Positions 35,185 through 46,516 of a stretch of DNA of 64,000 bases are shown here, piece after piece. The position numbers were made by a program, and so were the translations under genes. Under the pieces are notes generated by a model, which was not told the DNA's origin, made no database searches, and saw only the letters and a program-made list of their open reading frames with translations. The stretch is from Cladopsammia gracilis (taxonomy: Eukaryota > Cnidaria > Anthozoa > Scleractinia > Dendrophylliidae): NCBI GenBank assembly GCA_022457155.1, contig JAJGOT010000322.1, forward strand, positions 920,001 to 984,000, read 5' to 3'. The number at the start of each line of letters is the position of its first letter. Position 1 is the stretch's first letter.

Positions 35185-35212
35185 TTACGGGAGTTGGTCG
35201 CTTACGGGAGGT

Positions 35213-37026
35213 CAGACCACAGAAGGTCTTAACTTTGAATCATATAAACCTGTAGTAATTTCAATATACAAAGCACCTATCAGACCACAGGGATCCTAAC
35301 TTTGAATCATATAAACCTGTAGTAATTTCAATATACAAAGCACCTATCAGACCACAGGGATCTTAACTTTGAATCATATAAACCTGTAGTAATTTCAATA
35401 TACAAAGCACCTATCAGACCACAGGGATCTTAACTTTGAATCATATAAACCTGTAGTAATTTCAATATACAAAGCACCTATCAAACCACAGGGATCCTAA
35501 CTTTGAATCATATAAACCTGTAGTAATTTCAATATACAAAGCACCTATCAGACCACAGGGATCTTAACTTTGAATCATATAAACCTGTAGTAATTTCAAT
35601 ATACAAAGCACCTATCAGACCACAGGGATCTTAACTTTGAATCATATAAACCTGTAGTAATTTCAATATACAAAGCACCTATCAGACCACAGGGATCTTA
35701 ACTTTGAATCATATAAACCTGTAGTAATTTCAATATACAAAGCACCTATCAGACCACAGGGATCTTAACTTTGAATCATATAAACCTGTAGTAATTTCAA
35801 TATACAAAGCACCTATCAGACCACAGGGATCTTAACTTTGAATCATATAAACCTGTAGTAATTTCAATATACAAAGCACCTATCAGACCACAGGGATCTT
35901 AACTTTGAATCATATAAACCTGTAGTAATTTCAATATACAAAGCACCTATCAGACCACAGGGATCTTAACTTTGAATCATATAAACCTGTAGTAATTTCA
36001 ATATACAAAGCACCTATCAGACCACAGGGATCTTAACTTTGAATCATATAAACCTGTAGTAATTTCAATATACAAAGCACCTATCAGACCACAGGGATCT
36101 TAACTTTGAATCATATGAACCTGTAGTAATTTCAATGTACAAAGCACCTATCAGACCACAGGGATCTTAACTTTGAATCGTATGAACCTGTAGTAATTTC
36201 AATATACAAAGCACCTATCAGACCACAGGGATCTTAACTTTGAATCATATAAACCTGTAGTAATTTCAATATACAAAGCACCTATCAGACCACAGGGATC
36301 TTAACTTTGAATCATATAAACCTGTAGTAATTTCAATATACAAAGCACCTATCAGACCACAGGGATCTTAACTTTGAATCATATAAACCTGTAGTAATTT
36401 CAATATACAAAGCACCTATCAGACCACAGGGATCTTAACTTTGAATCATATAAACCTGTAGTAATTTCAATATACAAAGCACCTATCAGACCACAGGGAT
36501 CTTAACTTTGAATCATATAAACCTGTAGTAATTTCAATATACAAAGCACCTATCAGACCACAGGGATCTTAACTTTGAATCATATAAACCTGTAGTAATT
36601 TCAATATACAAAGCACCTATCAGACCACAGGGATCTTAACTTTGAATCATATAAACCTGTAGTAATTTCAATATACAAAGCACCTATCAGACCACAGGGA
36701 TCTTAACTTTGAATCATATAAACCTGTAGTAATTTCAATATACAAAGCACCTATCAGACCACAGGGATCTTAACTTTGAATCATATAAACCTGTAGTAAT
36801 TTCAATATACAAAGCACCTATCAGACCACAGGGATCTTAACTTTGAATCATATAAACCTGTAGTAATTTCAATGTACAAAGCACCTATCAGACCACAGGG
36901 ATCTTAACTTTGAATCGTATCAACCTGTAGTAATTTCAATGTACAAAGCACCTATCAGACCACAGGGGTCTTAACTTTGAATCGTATGAACCTGTAGTAA
37001 TTTCAATAAAAATGAAAGCACCTATC
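35213..37026 (+). repeat. 67-bp satellite, 27 copies
   Basis: The unit cagaccacagggatcttaac, tttgaatcatataaacctgt, agtaatttcaatatacaaag, cacctat is repeated with a period of exactly 67 bp from 35281 to 36956; the first copy is 68 bp. Central copies are almost identical. Edge copies carry variants (catatg, cgtatg, aatgtac). Confidence 0.97.
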
Positions 37027-37480
37027 AGTAAATATATTGTATCGTATTGAGATTTTAATGCAAGGAACAAAATGTTCGTTTTATTGGACTTGCACTGTAA
37101 CACATGATTCAATTTGCGCCTGCAGTGACATCGAAATATGGATGAATGGTCACTTATAAGAGGTCAGACCACAGCTCTTTGAATCAAGTGAATCTGCAGT
37201 GAATCTGTAGAGATTTCACCTAATTTATCAGCGTATAATATTGTATCATATTGAAGTTGTGATGCAAAGAAGCAAAGAATACAATTTCTTTTTATTGGAC
37301 TTGCACTGTAACACATTACTCTATTCGCGTCTGCAGTGACATCGAAATAGGGACGAGTGATCGCTTACCTGAGGTTAAAACAATACCAAAATCCATTTCA
37401 CCATCATTAAACGTACAGTGATTTGACTGGAAGACTGAATTTGGTATTTTGGAAAAGTGGTCGCTTACGAGAGGAGTACA
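37027..37480 (+). repeat. degenerate longer repeat units beside the satellite
   Basis: Two diverged copies of about 200 bp (ttattggacttgcactgtaa, then tgcagtgacatcgaaata) each end in a variant of gtggtcgcttacgggaggtc. The latter also appears at 34990-35040 and 35195-35213. This suggests an older and longer repeat unit from which the 67-bp array grew. Confidence 0.6.
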
Positions 37481-37536
37481 ATCTCGGACGGAATAAAAAG
37501 AGAAATAACACCTCCCCTCTCCCCGATTCAGATACC

Positions 37537-37657
37537 ACGCAGCTCTTAACAACCTCTAATTTCATTGGACCTGTATATCACGCAGCTCTATTGATTTTAG
37601 GGCTAGGGTCCATTGTTGCGTTGTTTGTTCTATTGTTTTCTCAGCAAATCAGAAAAA
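37537..37657 (+). repeat. dispersed repeat (tagggtccattgtt family)
   Basis: acaacctctaatttcattgg, then cagctctattgattttaggg, then tgtttgttctattgttttct; same family as 10411-10560 on the other strand. Confidence 0.6.
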
Positions 37658-39720
37658 AAAAACCCAAAACGCGCCAGTTTCCCATCACCGAACTGGGAGG
37701 GGGTATTAATTTTTCATTTGAAATGTCCAACATTGTAGGTTCGACCGCAGTAAATATTTTTTCAGTAAGCTTTTATCTTTTTTTTCGTCCTTTTACAAAC
37801 CATCTGACATTCATAAATAGTCTAACTTTTTACGTCTGTAGATAAGACTTTTAAGTGTCACGACACAAAAGAAAGCTACTGCAGGACATTCAAGGCGGTT
37901 GTTCTAACTATTGAATTTTTGATGAATTTAAAGTGGCCGCTCATATTAAATGAGATTCCTTGACTATTATTTTAGTTTGGAGCTTGGGTGTCTTAGAACA
38001 GACGGCGGTGTTGTTTCCAGCGACCTTCATCTCCCATTTTGCCACATCAGCTCCAATTCACATAATCTTTTCAAAAATGGGTAGTTTCTTGGTGTTGCGG
38101 ATGGTGTGATCACCAAATGACGTAAAACAAAAGATTCAAAAGACACTGAACAATACCCTCACCACAACACAAAAGCTAACCAACAATGGCTTCCGCAACA
38201 CCAAGAAACACCCCAAAAATGGATTGGTTTTAATGTGATTTTTTTTTCTATCCACAGTTTAGCGAGTCATCTAAAATGAAAATGAAATACCGTAGGTTCG
38301 CTTTGCATTTTTTTTGCCAGGAAATAAAATCTAGAATTTATAAACATAAAAGTGAAATAAAATGAAATAATCGGAAATAACTAACAATTTTGGTATCTTT
38401 AATTTTATTATCACCTGATGATCTTCCATTTCATCCCTCTGGTCACACAAGCGAAAACTGAGTAGCGAGCCCTGCACATACACCTTATTCCAAAATGGCG
38501 GCCATTTTATTATTCTTTTATATTCATGTAAAATAATTAGCCCTCTTTGCCTCGTCAGCATGTGGAAAATACAAAGGAATTTTCAAGCGAAAACGAGGCC
38601 AAGAGGGCTAATTAACATGCATATAAAAGAATAATAAATTGGCCGCCATTTTGGAATAAGGTGTATGCAGTTTATGAGTTGAGCCTTGCTCACGGCACCT
38701 CGCAAAACATATCTGTCGCATTCATTCCACAAATAGTCCTCCACTGTCCTCCCTGTTATATTTATTTAGCCCGGGGGGTACATTTGCATCTCCCTGGCAA
38801 AATAGAAAGCCAAGATAGTTCTTTTCCCTGCCGGTCCCCTTCTCTCCGCCTTTCGTTCACCCCAGCCCCCAAACACTAAATTCAGCACTCACCTCCCGAA
38901 AAAAGAACGCCTGCACTGCAGTAGAGTCCAACCATATGTGGTTACCCACAAACCCTGTAACGCGAGATCATCGAGTGTCATTACTATTTACACGGGAAAT
39001 CAGGTTGGTCCACGGTTTGTGCAAATGGTAAGCAAAACTCCCGAATGAAAAATTCTGTTTGAGATTGGCGTGTACCATTTGATTGTATTTTTTATTTTTG
39101 CAAAATTCAACCTATAAGTGTTCATAAGTCTTTTAGGTGAAGTCTAACCAGAAAACCAAAACTCGCTAAAATACCGTTTAGAAGCCATAAAGCCGTTCAG
39201 AAACAACAGAAAAACATCAATTAATAAAATATGAACACTTTAATGGCTGTTTATTTATAATTTTGATATGTTTTCAAACTCACGACAAAATCCCATACAA
39301 ATCCTTATTTTATTGTCGTTGAGGATTCAGCCTGTTGTGATCCTGGTCCCAACTGTTGGACCACCAAGCCACGCTTACGGAATTGGAAACGTTTTAAGGT
39401 ACGAAAACCACTGCATTACCGTGAACGATCTATTGCACAACATTGGATCAATACAAACAGCGATAGGCAAAACCAGACTGCTGTGATGACCGATCTAACA
39501 ATGTGCACGAAAAGGCATTCTCTTAAAATGGCACTATGGTTGGCCAAACCTGACATGACCAGCATTCAAAACTAGAAAGCAGACGCAGACAGCTGTTTCG
39601 GGCTTTTTGGCCCTCGAAAGTGCGCCGTAGCTAAAAAATAATAGTGTCTTTAAGATACAGGAACGCGGACACCCCCCGAGACGACCGGAAGTTATAATCA
39701 ACCTTTAACGTTCAGTGCGC
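37658..39720. other. intergenic, no gene recognised
   Basis: It contains the palindrome at 38480-38664, a short inverted pair tagtttcttggtgttgcgg/ccgcaacaccaagaaac (about 38085 and 38193) and a SINE-like fragment at about 39587-39640. No coding segment can be supported. Confidence 0.5.
38480..38664. repeat. family-1 MITE, intact 185-bp palindrome
   Basis: acaccttattccaaaatggc and its complement at the right end, with complementary interior (ttattcttttatattcatgt, ttagccctctttgcctcg). TA flanks both sides, suggesting a Tc1/mariner-type target. Confidence 0.85.
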
Positions 39721-39760
39721 ATTGCAAAAAGCCTAATTTTTTTTGCGTTCTTGCTTAGTG

Positions 39761-40099
39761 TCTGCGAGTAACAACACGAAGTTTCTTCCAGTCATGACAC
39801 TCATGGCTTCATTCAAAGAAACTCGAGAAGGGTTGCTTATAAGTCATGTAAGCGGCTTTTTCACCGATGTGGAGAAAACACGTCCGATATTAAATTTGGA
39901 TTTTCCTTACGATGAATATCCGAGATTTCATTTGCAGGACAAGAATGAAGCCGAGTGCAAAGCCAACTTTAGGGTGGAAATCAAAAGCATCATACCTAGT
40001 ATTTCCCGACTAGTAGATGCACTTGACATTCCTGCCGTCTTCACATGTCAACAAGGCATGGTTTGCAAGGGAACAGAAGGCAAAAACATCAAGACCTAA
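39761..40099 (+). pseudogene. PIF/Harbinger nuclease (HARBI1-like) N-terminal fragment, copy A
   Basis: The reading frame contains NFRVEIKSIIPSISRLVDAL, then DIPAVFTCQQGMVCKGTEG. This resembles the segment before the DDE nuclease core of Harbinger/DDE_Tnp_4 proteins (usually followed by a cysteine-containing LKRLAYPCR-type motif). Here the frame stops after KNIKT, and none of the DDE catalytic core is present. It starts within 40 bp of the duplication breakpoint. Inactive remnant; assignment by pattern only. Confidence 0.5.
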
Positions 40100-40816
40100 A
40101 AAAAAATTAAGCTTATAAGCTTTATTAATTTCGCTTCGCTCATGTGCATTTTATATTGTCATTTGTGCTGGTTTTATCTTAATTATTTCAAAATACACTC
40201 TTAAAGGAAGCAGAAATACAAAAACAGAACAAAGAAAATGATTTCTGAAGAATTTTTTGAGTGACAAATAAGCTTAAGACTTATACACTCATTTGGGCTT
40301 TTAGTACGACCTCGATATCAAGTCTGAACTTCGCTGGATATGCAATGTTTATCTTAGGGTAAAAGCGCCCAAGTTCAATTTTTTCACTACTAAAAGAAAT
40401 GTGAAAGGTTTCGAAAAACTCAAATAGTGTTGTTGAAAGGTTCGATAGAACCGTAAACACCATAAAATTACTCACGTTTTACCAGAAACGCGACTGAACT
40501 TCTTTGTATGACGTGCAACGACGATGGCACCGCCATGGAAAACGTCACTTGAAAAAGGGATTCGCGCTTTGTTAAACTACTTTGCAGTTGTTCCTATTTG
40601 CTTAATTTGTCTCATGTGTCTGGATTGTCCGGGAGCGAAATTTGATCGAAGGAATGGCTTACCAGTTCAAATGAAGAAAGGAAAATTAACCGTCGCGTGT
40701 TCACGTTCTCCACAAAACCTATAATTTGATCATTTGACGTTGTTGTTTTGCAGAGAACGGCAAAGAAATGTACAAAAATGTAAAACGCACGTGCAGAGGC
40801 ATTGTTTTCGCTCATT

Positions 40817-41334
40817 AAGGCCCCGTCCACACGTATCCGGATATTTCTGAATCCGCAACTTTTTTGTTGCGGATTGGCCTTCCGTCCACACGTATCCGGC
40901 GAATTCGGCTCACGAATCCGCAACTTTTTGAATCCGCTCTCCAGAGTGGAAATGTTTGAATACGCTACGAGTACGGCATCGTGTGGACAGTCGAATCCGG
41001 ATATTTTTTAATACGCTGACGTAACAGTATCAGATCCAGTCTTTTACCGCGCGAATATTCAACATGGCCGACCGAAATGTTCTCGCTTCACTTCTACTTG
41101 GACTTATTTCAAGTCTAATAACGTGTTTACAGTTGAACTTTGATTTGAACTTGGCCTTTGCCTATGCTTTTTTGACAACATTTAAAGAGGAGCCCTGGCT
41201 GGTAGAGCGAATCCGGATACGTGTGGACGGGCAAATACGATTCGAATACGCTTAGTGTGGACGCGAATATTTTCTAATCCGCAACAAAAAAGTTGCGGAT
41301 TAAAAAATATCCGGATACGTGTGGACGGGGCCTA
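40817..41334. repeat. MITE with aggccccgtccacacg ends
   Basis: Ends taaggccccgtccacacgta and tacgtgtggacggggcct. Further inside, atccgcaacttttttgttgc and its complement form long arms. Short ORFs inside it have no support. Copy B at 56297-56814. Confidence 0.8.
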
Positions 41335-41381
41335 AACCTATTGTTTTGTGCCGTTCTCGCTGCCGTCACCGTTGTGGTTGC

Positions 41382-42171
41382 TTAAGGTGGCTGAACACAG
41401 TTTCACTGTACCTATGCGTCATTCATTGTCGTTTTACAACTACTAACGTCTGGGCGCCCAACATTGGTGAGGCATACGATTAAGCAACAAGCTATATATT
41501 TTGATCAGTTTTTGTTGAGCTTTTAGGGTATTGCCATGGCAACACGGTGGATTGTAAATCGTTTTATTTTCAGAAAATCTAGTCGTTAGATTTTGTCCAT
41601 CATTTGTTTCCAGTAAACTCGTAAAAATATTCGCATGTTAACACTGGTCTCATGTAATTTTAACAGAGGGATCTTCCGTAATTTGTAGTTTAATATGTTT
41701 GCGTTTTGTAAAAATCTCCTCTGTTAGATTTCAAATTTCTGAAGGCAGGTGAGTTCGGCATATTCGGAACTATTATTGTGCCAAATTTCGTGAAATTCTA
41801 ACGAGTGGTTCCATAGAAATCAGCACATTTCTGAGGAAGGTCGCTAAAATATCCAGTCACAATGTTTTTGGTCAACTGCGCATGCGTTGCATTTGTCTGG
41901 GTTCTCGATCCAACGACAAAAACGACCAAAAAGGCAGTGTATTTCTTCAATGGTTCTATAAATTATCCATTGATTCAACAAACATTTTTACGAACAATAG
42001 ATTGTTTGATTTTAAGACGAAAGACAACACTTTAGCGATCCACGCTGAGCAAAATAAAATGATCGCTGAATATAAGGCGCCACGTTTATTTTTCTCAAAA
42101 CTCTGCACGTGCTGACTCACATAAGCAGCTGAAATTGAAGAGCGCGTACAAACTGTGTTCAGCCACCTTAA
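41382..42171. mobile_element. 790-bp non-autonomous TTAA element
   Basis: TTAA sits at both ends, with terminal repeats ggtggctgaacacagttt and its near complement aaactgtgttcagccacc. TTAA targets are the mark of piggyBac-type transposition. No transposase inside. The first bases (ggtggct) are shared with the giant palindrome at 46517. It lies just upstream of the DED exon. Copy B at 56862-57651. Confidence 0.7.
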
Positions 42172-42258
42172 GCTCTCTTTATAATTTTTCCCGCCGCGAA
42201 CACTGTATACTCGACCCAGGCACTCTTCGACCATGGCGTTCTTCAAGGCCAAAACAGT

Positions 42259-42360
42259 AGGGTTGCAGCTCTTCGAAACCTCTATTTTCATTGGCCCGGT
42301 AAAAACACAGCTGCTATTGTTTTTAGGGTTAGGGTCCATTGTTGTGTTGTTTGTTCTATG
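42259..42360 (+). repeat. dispersed repeat upstream of the DED exon
   Basis: aacctctattttcattggcc, then tagggttagggtccattgtt, then gtgttgtttgttct; shortened member of the family at 37537-37657. It forms part of the putative promoter of the DED gene. Confidence 0.55.
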
Positions 42361-42486
42361 CCGAAGGGGAAATAAGGGTATTCCCCGAATTTATATTTTT
42401 CGATTTCGATATTTTCCCGAAACCGCTTCCGCTTTTCGCTCGCAGATAGCATTGTCTAATGCTGAACTGCTTTCGTTAAAACTACG

Positions 42487-42760
42487 ATGAATTCTAATGA
42501 GCGTTTCAGACTAAAACTAGCTGAAATTGCTTCAAAAATCGAGAAAGAGAGTCTAGAGCGATTGAAGTTCCTGTATAAAGACTCGATTCCAGATGGTGAC
42601 AGAGAGAAAATTTCGTCACCAGAGCAATTGTTCATTGCGCTTGAACATAGAAGATTACTGGCCCCGAACCATGGCGATTTCTTTCGAGAATGTCTGAAGA
42701 AAATTGGAAGGGACGATCTTGCTTACGAAATGACGGCTTTTGAAGACGATAGGGAAGAAG
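42487..42760 (+). CDS. death effector domain (DED) exon, copy A; possible exon 1 of a DED-APOL gene
   Basis: The ATG opens a 91-residue segment that is a whole DED: FRLKLAEIASKIEKESLERL (helices 1-2), LKFLYKDSIPDG, then EQLFIALEHRRLLAPNHGDF, then RECLKKIGRDDLAYEM. LKFL and the R-x-D-L motif of helix 6 (GRDDL) are family hallmarks; DEDs assemble FADD/caspase-8 type death complexes through such surfaces. The frame ends at a strong donor (GAAGAAG|gtaaga), phase 1; four codons later an unspliced read would stop. No caspase catalytic motif or second death fold was found downstream. The next acceptor that fits phase and content is 49023/49024, the APOL-like exon, where G|AT would give Asp and the fused protein would have about 1,331 residues. 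The DED call is firm; the join is inference. Confidence 0.88.
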
Positions 42761-43190
42761 GTAAGAGAATTTAATTGATTCCAATAGTGGTCAGTGTGCA
42801 GAGGCACTGTGGTTGCTTTATATAAACACAAAGAAACAAATGCTAATTACTCGAATGGTAATAATGTGTAATATCGGCCTCTGGTTTTGACAATAGCAAT
42901 GAAAACCTGTACTCATACACTGTGGATAAGATAGTCAAGGCATAGACATGCTAACAAAAATAAAAATACAATTTACTGAAGAACTGCGTCACCCTTCTTA
43001 TCACGATTTCACATTACAGCATGGCTTGTCACTGCTTGTCAAATGTCGGTTTTAGCAGTTTGACAGTGAAACTGAATTTTAAAATCAGTAGAATTCTTAT
43101 ATTTTAGGGTGCCAGCTTTTACATATTTATTCGGTACCATACAACACTTTCTTTGGGTTTGATCATGCGTGACCAGTCAAGGACGTCTGC

Positions 43191-44576
43191 TATATACCAG
43201 GCGGTGTGCGTCACTACTTGCAATGCCCCATGGGTTAATTTGTGAAGCGGCTCATTTTTCCTTCGTCTCGACGGAGTGAGCATCTCCTACGTTTGCGTTA
43301 TTTAGCCTGAATTTAAATCTAGCGCCTTTTCTTTGGTAAAGTAACCAAATATACAAGTCTACAAAAGCAAAACTACTTCGTAAAGGCCGTTTTCTCTTTT
43401 TCACAGAGACACTATTCTGATTTGAATAAACAATACAACCGGAAAGATCAAATTTATGCACGGGTCAAAATCATGCAAAGACCGCTCCACGTATTATACA
43501 GAACAAGCACTGCAAACGCCGACAAAAGAAGTCACTTTGAACATCAAGACCTATGAAAGTTTGAATGGTTTCTTCGTTCAACTATAATTGAGGAAAAATA
43601 GGCCGAAAAAAGACCAAACAAGAAGATGATAAAGGACGCGCGTGACCGCCGCGTGGGCGCAGAAAATTATTGTTACTGACCAGGAGACCTAGGCCCGGGG
43701 GGGGGGGGTACTCCCTATAATGGGCTATACGGGGATGCTCCGCCCGAAAGGGGCACCTTTTTTAGGCTTGCGGTATATGAAAGGGTAGGGATTTCACGAG
43801 TTGAAGTATATGAAAGGGTAGGGATTTCACGAAGAATAGGAAAGGGTAGGGAAAACACCGGTTGAAGTATAAAAAAAGGTGGGGAAAACTGCCATTTAAG
43901 TATTATAAAAAGCGCCTTTCAAAATATATCAAACAGACGCACGTAAAGGCTATATGAAAGGGGTGCCATTTTCAATGAAAGGTATATGAAAGGGGTACAA
44001 TTTTCAATGAAAGGTATATGAAAGGGGTACCTTTTCTGTCAAAAACGGTATATGAAAGGGTAAGGGTTTGGACCTCGGGGCGGAGCATCCCCGTACAAAA
44101 CTTTGTTGGGTACCCCCCCGGGGACCTAGGCGAGTTGGTGATCTTATCAATTTTGAACGGCTTCAACCAAGAAAACTAAAAGGGGTAGACCCGGGTAGAC
44201 CCCGAAATTCTCAAAGAAGAAAGGCTAAATTAACTGTATGTCCCAAATTATTGACGAAGAACAAACGTTTAAAGGAATGAGAAGTCTAAGAAAAGGTGTG
44301 AAAGTTCAGTTTACGATAATGTGGCAATTGAACCGAGTGGGTTTGCTTTGAGATCAGCTAAGGCAGCCATTGTGCTCGAATGTAACATTTAATTGTAGCC
44401 ATAGTGAAGAAGGGCTATTTCTCTTTAATTCTGCCTGAAAACATTTTCAATTGACGTCAACTCCACGCGCGTCAACTCCACGCGCTGAAATAGCTTCTTG
44501 TTTGCCGCGAGGACTATTGTTTAAACAACGGCTTGCTATTGGTCAAATCTCGTGACGCACACCGCCTGGCTATATA
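43191..44576. mobile_element. 1.4-kb element with tatataccaggcggtgtgcg ends, with nested MITE
   Basis: The left end tatataccaggcggtgtgcg is mirrored by cgcacaccgcctggctatat. A second element with cctaggcccggggggg ends sits inside at 43688-44130. No transposase frame. It lies in the putative DED-APOL intron. Copy B at about 58670-60056. Confidence 0.6.
43688..44130. repeat. tatatgaaaggg-type MITE, intact
   Basis: Ends are cctaggcccggggggg and cccccccggggacctagg. The interior repeats gtatatgaaagggtaggg and gtatatgaaaggggtac several times and contains ctatacggggatgctccgcc, whose complement follows at ggcggagcatccccgtac. Copy B at 59167-59610. Confidence 0.75.
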
Positions 44577-44770
44577 CATTGCAGTTGCGTTTACGTTTTT
44601 TGACGCAAATTCATGACGTCACTGAATCTATTCTCAAGACCTTTAAATATGCGGACTTCGCACTCGCCTGTGAGAGTTAGAGTATGTCTACCTACAAACT
44701 GGGCTGGAGTACTTATTGTATCCTAAGCAACCGTTATATCATCCGGAATACCCGGAATAAACCTCGGAGC

Positions 44771-45020
44771 TGGCGCCCGTTTCTTGAAAGTCCCGAAAAC
44801 TTTTCGGACCCGAAAATCTGTGTTACGTGAGAATGTTTACCAATAAAGATTTGGTTTTTCAGTGTTGATTTTGAAAGCTAAGCATCAAAATGTTGCGTTT
44901 ACTACACAACTTTAGCTGATGTGTGGGCTAAAAACTTCAACGCCTTTCGTTAGAAACTACATTTAAAATATAGCTTTCGGGCCCGAAAAGTCTTCGGGAG
45001 TTTTGAGAAACGCGCGCCAG
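44771..45020. repeat. MITE of the aagtcccgaaaacttttcgg family
   Basis: 250 bp with ends tggcgcccgtttcttgaaag and ttttgagaaacgcgcgcca. Same family as the enlarged copy at 17434-18994. Copy B at 60251-60500. Confidence 0.75.
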
Positions 45021-45531
45021 GGACGAGAATAACTCAAAGGGCTCTAAGAGCCAACTCGTGAATACAAAATAACCACGCGTTTTGCTGTACGGACGTTCTT
45101 TTATTTGGAACGGGCAAAATATATGCGCAAGTGGCATGCAGTGATCAGCGAATGAACAGGAAAATAAAAGAGAGTTTGTCAACGTTTCTATAGCTATTGA
45201 TTAAAATAGTCTAATATGACATTAATACGCCGCTGGTGTTAAAAGATGATTGTTGTAATTGAATAAGTGGCGGGACTCTAAGTAGAAACAGTCCAAGAAT
45301 TGGTGATCAACTTACCTGTAACATGCGCTATATAACTTCCGCTCATGTTGTACACGTCTCACGAAGACGGCGCTTGCCTCTGGGTGGTTGTTTCTTTCGA
45401 ATACGTTCAGATTTCAACTGTGGCCTGTGACAATCTAAAGTGCGAATGGAGGCTGTTCCGGCAGTTAAATTATGAACTTCAGCCCTGAACTTTGTTATAG
45501 TCGATTACTAAGCCTCTTACTTCAGTTTATT

Positions 45532-46440
45532 CACAGGCGGCCCAAGCTCACTAGCTGCTGTTTTCAGCTCAGTGAATAAGATTTTGCGTTGATCGAACGG
45601 AAAAGAAACTTACTATGCCTTCCATTTCAGTGCGAAGTCATCGCTTTCAAATCGAGATTACACTTCCAGTTTTTCTGGTTCTTGGGCAACTGACATTAAC
45701 TCAATCTCGTTCCCAGGGTCTCTCATCTGGACAAGTACGTTGCCGTTTATAATTGTAAACACGATTTGATTTGATTTTGATGGGTCGATTGAAACAATGC
45801 GCCTTTCTGGCCTTAACAATAATGCTCACGAGAAGACCCGGGGAGCATTTTGGACATTTTGGTTTGCTTGCCGACAACTGGCTGCTGGCTACCCCCGTCA
45901 GGCTAAATCTTTTCACCCGACATACCACGCGAACGGTGAATGTGTCCACGCGACTCTTTACGCGCCTACTTCGAATATCCCGAAGCGAAGCTGACTCAAA
46001 GCAAATGTTTCGCAGGGAACGTATTTTTGATGGAATTACGTCGCGAGTGCACTGACAGGGAACTTTAGCATATTTGCTTTGATTCTATGGAGGAATTGTG
46101 GCATCAGGGTTAATTTCGGTGGATTTATTCGCTTTGAGCGGCGGCCACTCCGGAAATCAGTGTTCTGCCTTGTCTTTTTCTTAGCAGTGAAACACCGAAA
46201 TAACGATAACTTGCCGAAATCGCGTTAAATCGCCCCGAGGAGCAGGCAAATAACAAAGGATACAACACAGCAACAGTGTAAGTCAATTTTATTCACAAAA
46301 CATTCGAATTTTTAAGTTTTAAAACAAAACCGTTGCATTTCCATACAAACCTTTATAAATCGAATCTTTGTAACACAATACCGCTCATAAAAGCAAACGT
46401 CACGTCCCGGTTATCTGATAGTGAGCTTGGGCCGCCTGTG
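45532..46440. mobile_element. 909-bp non-autonomous element, cacaggcggcccaagctc ends
   Basis: cacaggcggcccaagctcac is mirrored by gtgagcttgggccgcctgtg. gtttatt flanks both sides, a 7-8-bp target duplication suggesting hAT. Inside are a small frame with a hydrophobic stretch (ITLPVFLVLGQLTLT) and a ctcgttcccagggtctctc motif; neither is convincing as a gene. Copy B at 61012-61920. Confidence 0.65.
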
Positions 46441-46516
46441 GTTTATTTGTAACTTTGTTCTGATTACGTAATGCATTCGTAACAAAACAAATTCAAAACA
46501 TTACATCACCCAGTTC

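Noticed and set aside
35213..37026. CRISPR array
   Set aside because: The 67-bp units are contiguous and have no unique spacers; the context is eukaryotic.
39761..40099. Functional HARBI1 gene
   Set aside because: Only the N-terminal part is present; the frame stops before the DDE core in both copies.
40524..40724. 66-residue frame with a hydrophobic segment (and its copy at 56004)
   Set aside because: No family signature, no splice support, transposon-rich context. Kept out for lack of evidence.
45614..46055. Small gene with a hydrophobic stretch (45614 onward) or the 94-codon frame at 45771
   Set aside because: Both lie entirely inside the 909-bp inverted-repeat element and have no similarity I recognise.
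42761..46500. Caspase domain downstream of the DED exon
   Set aside because: I found no QACxG-type catalytic box or p20/p10 sequence in the intron on the plus strand.
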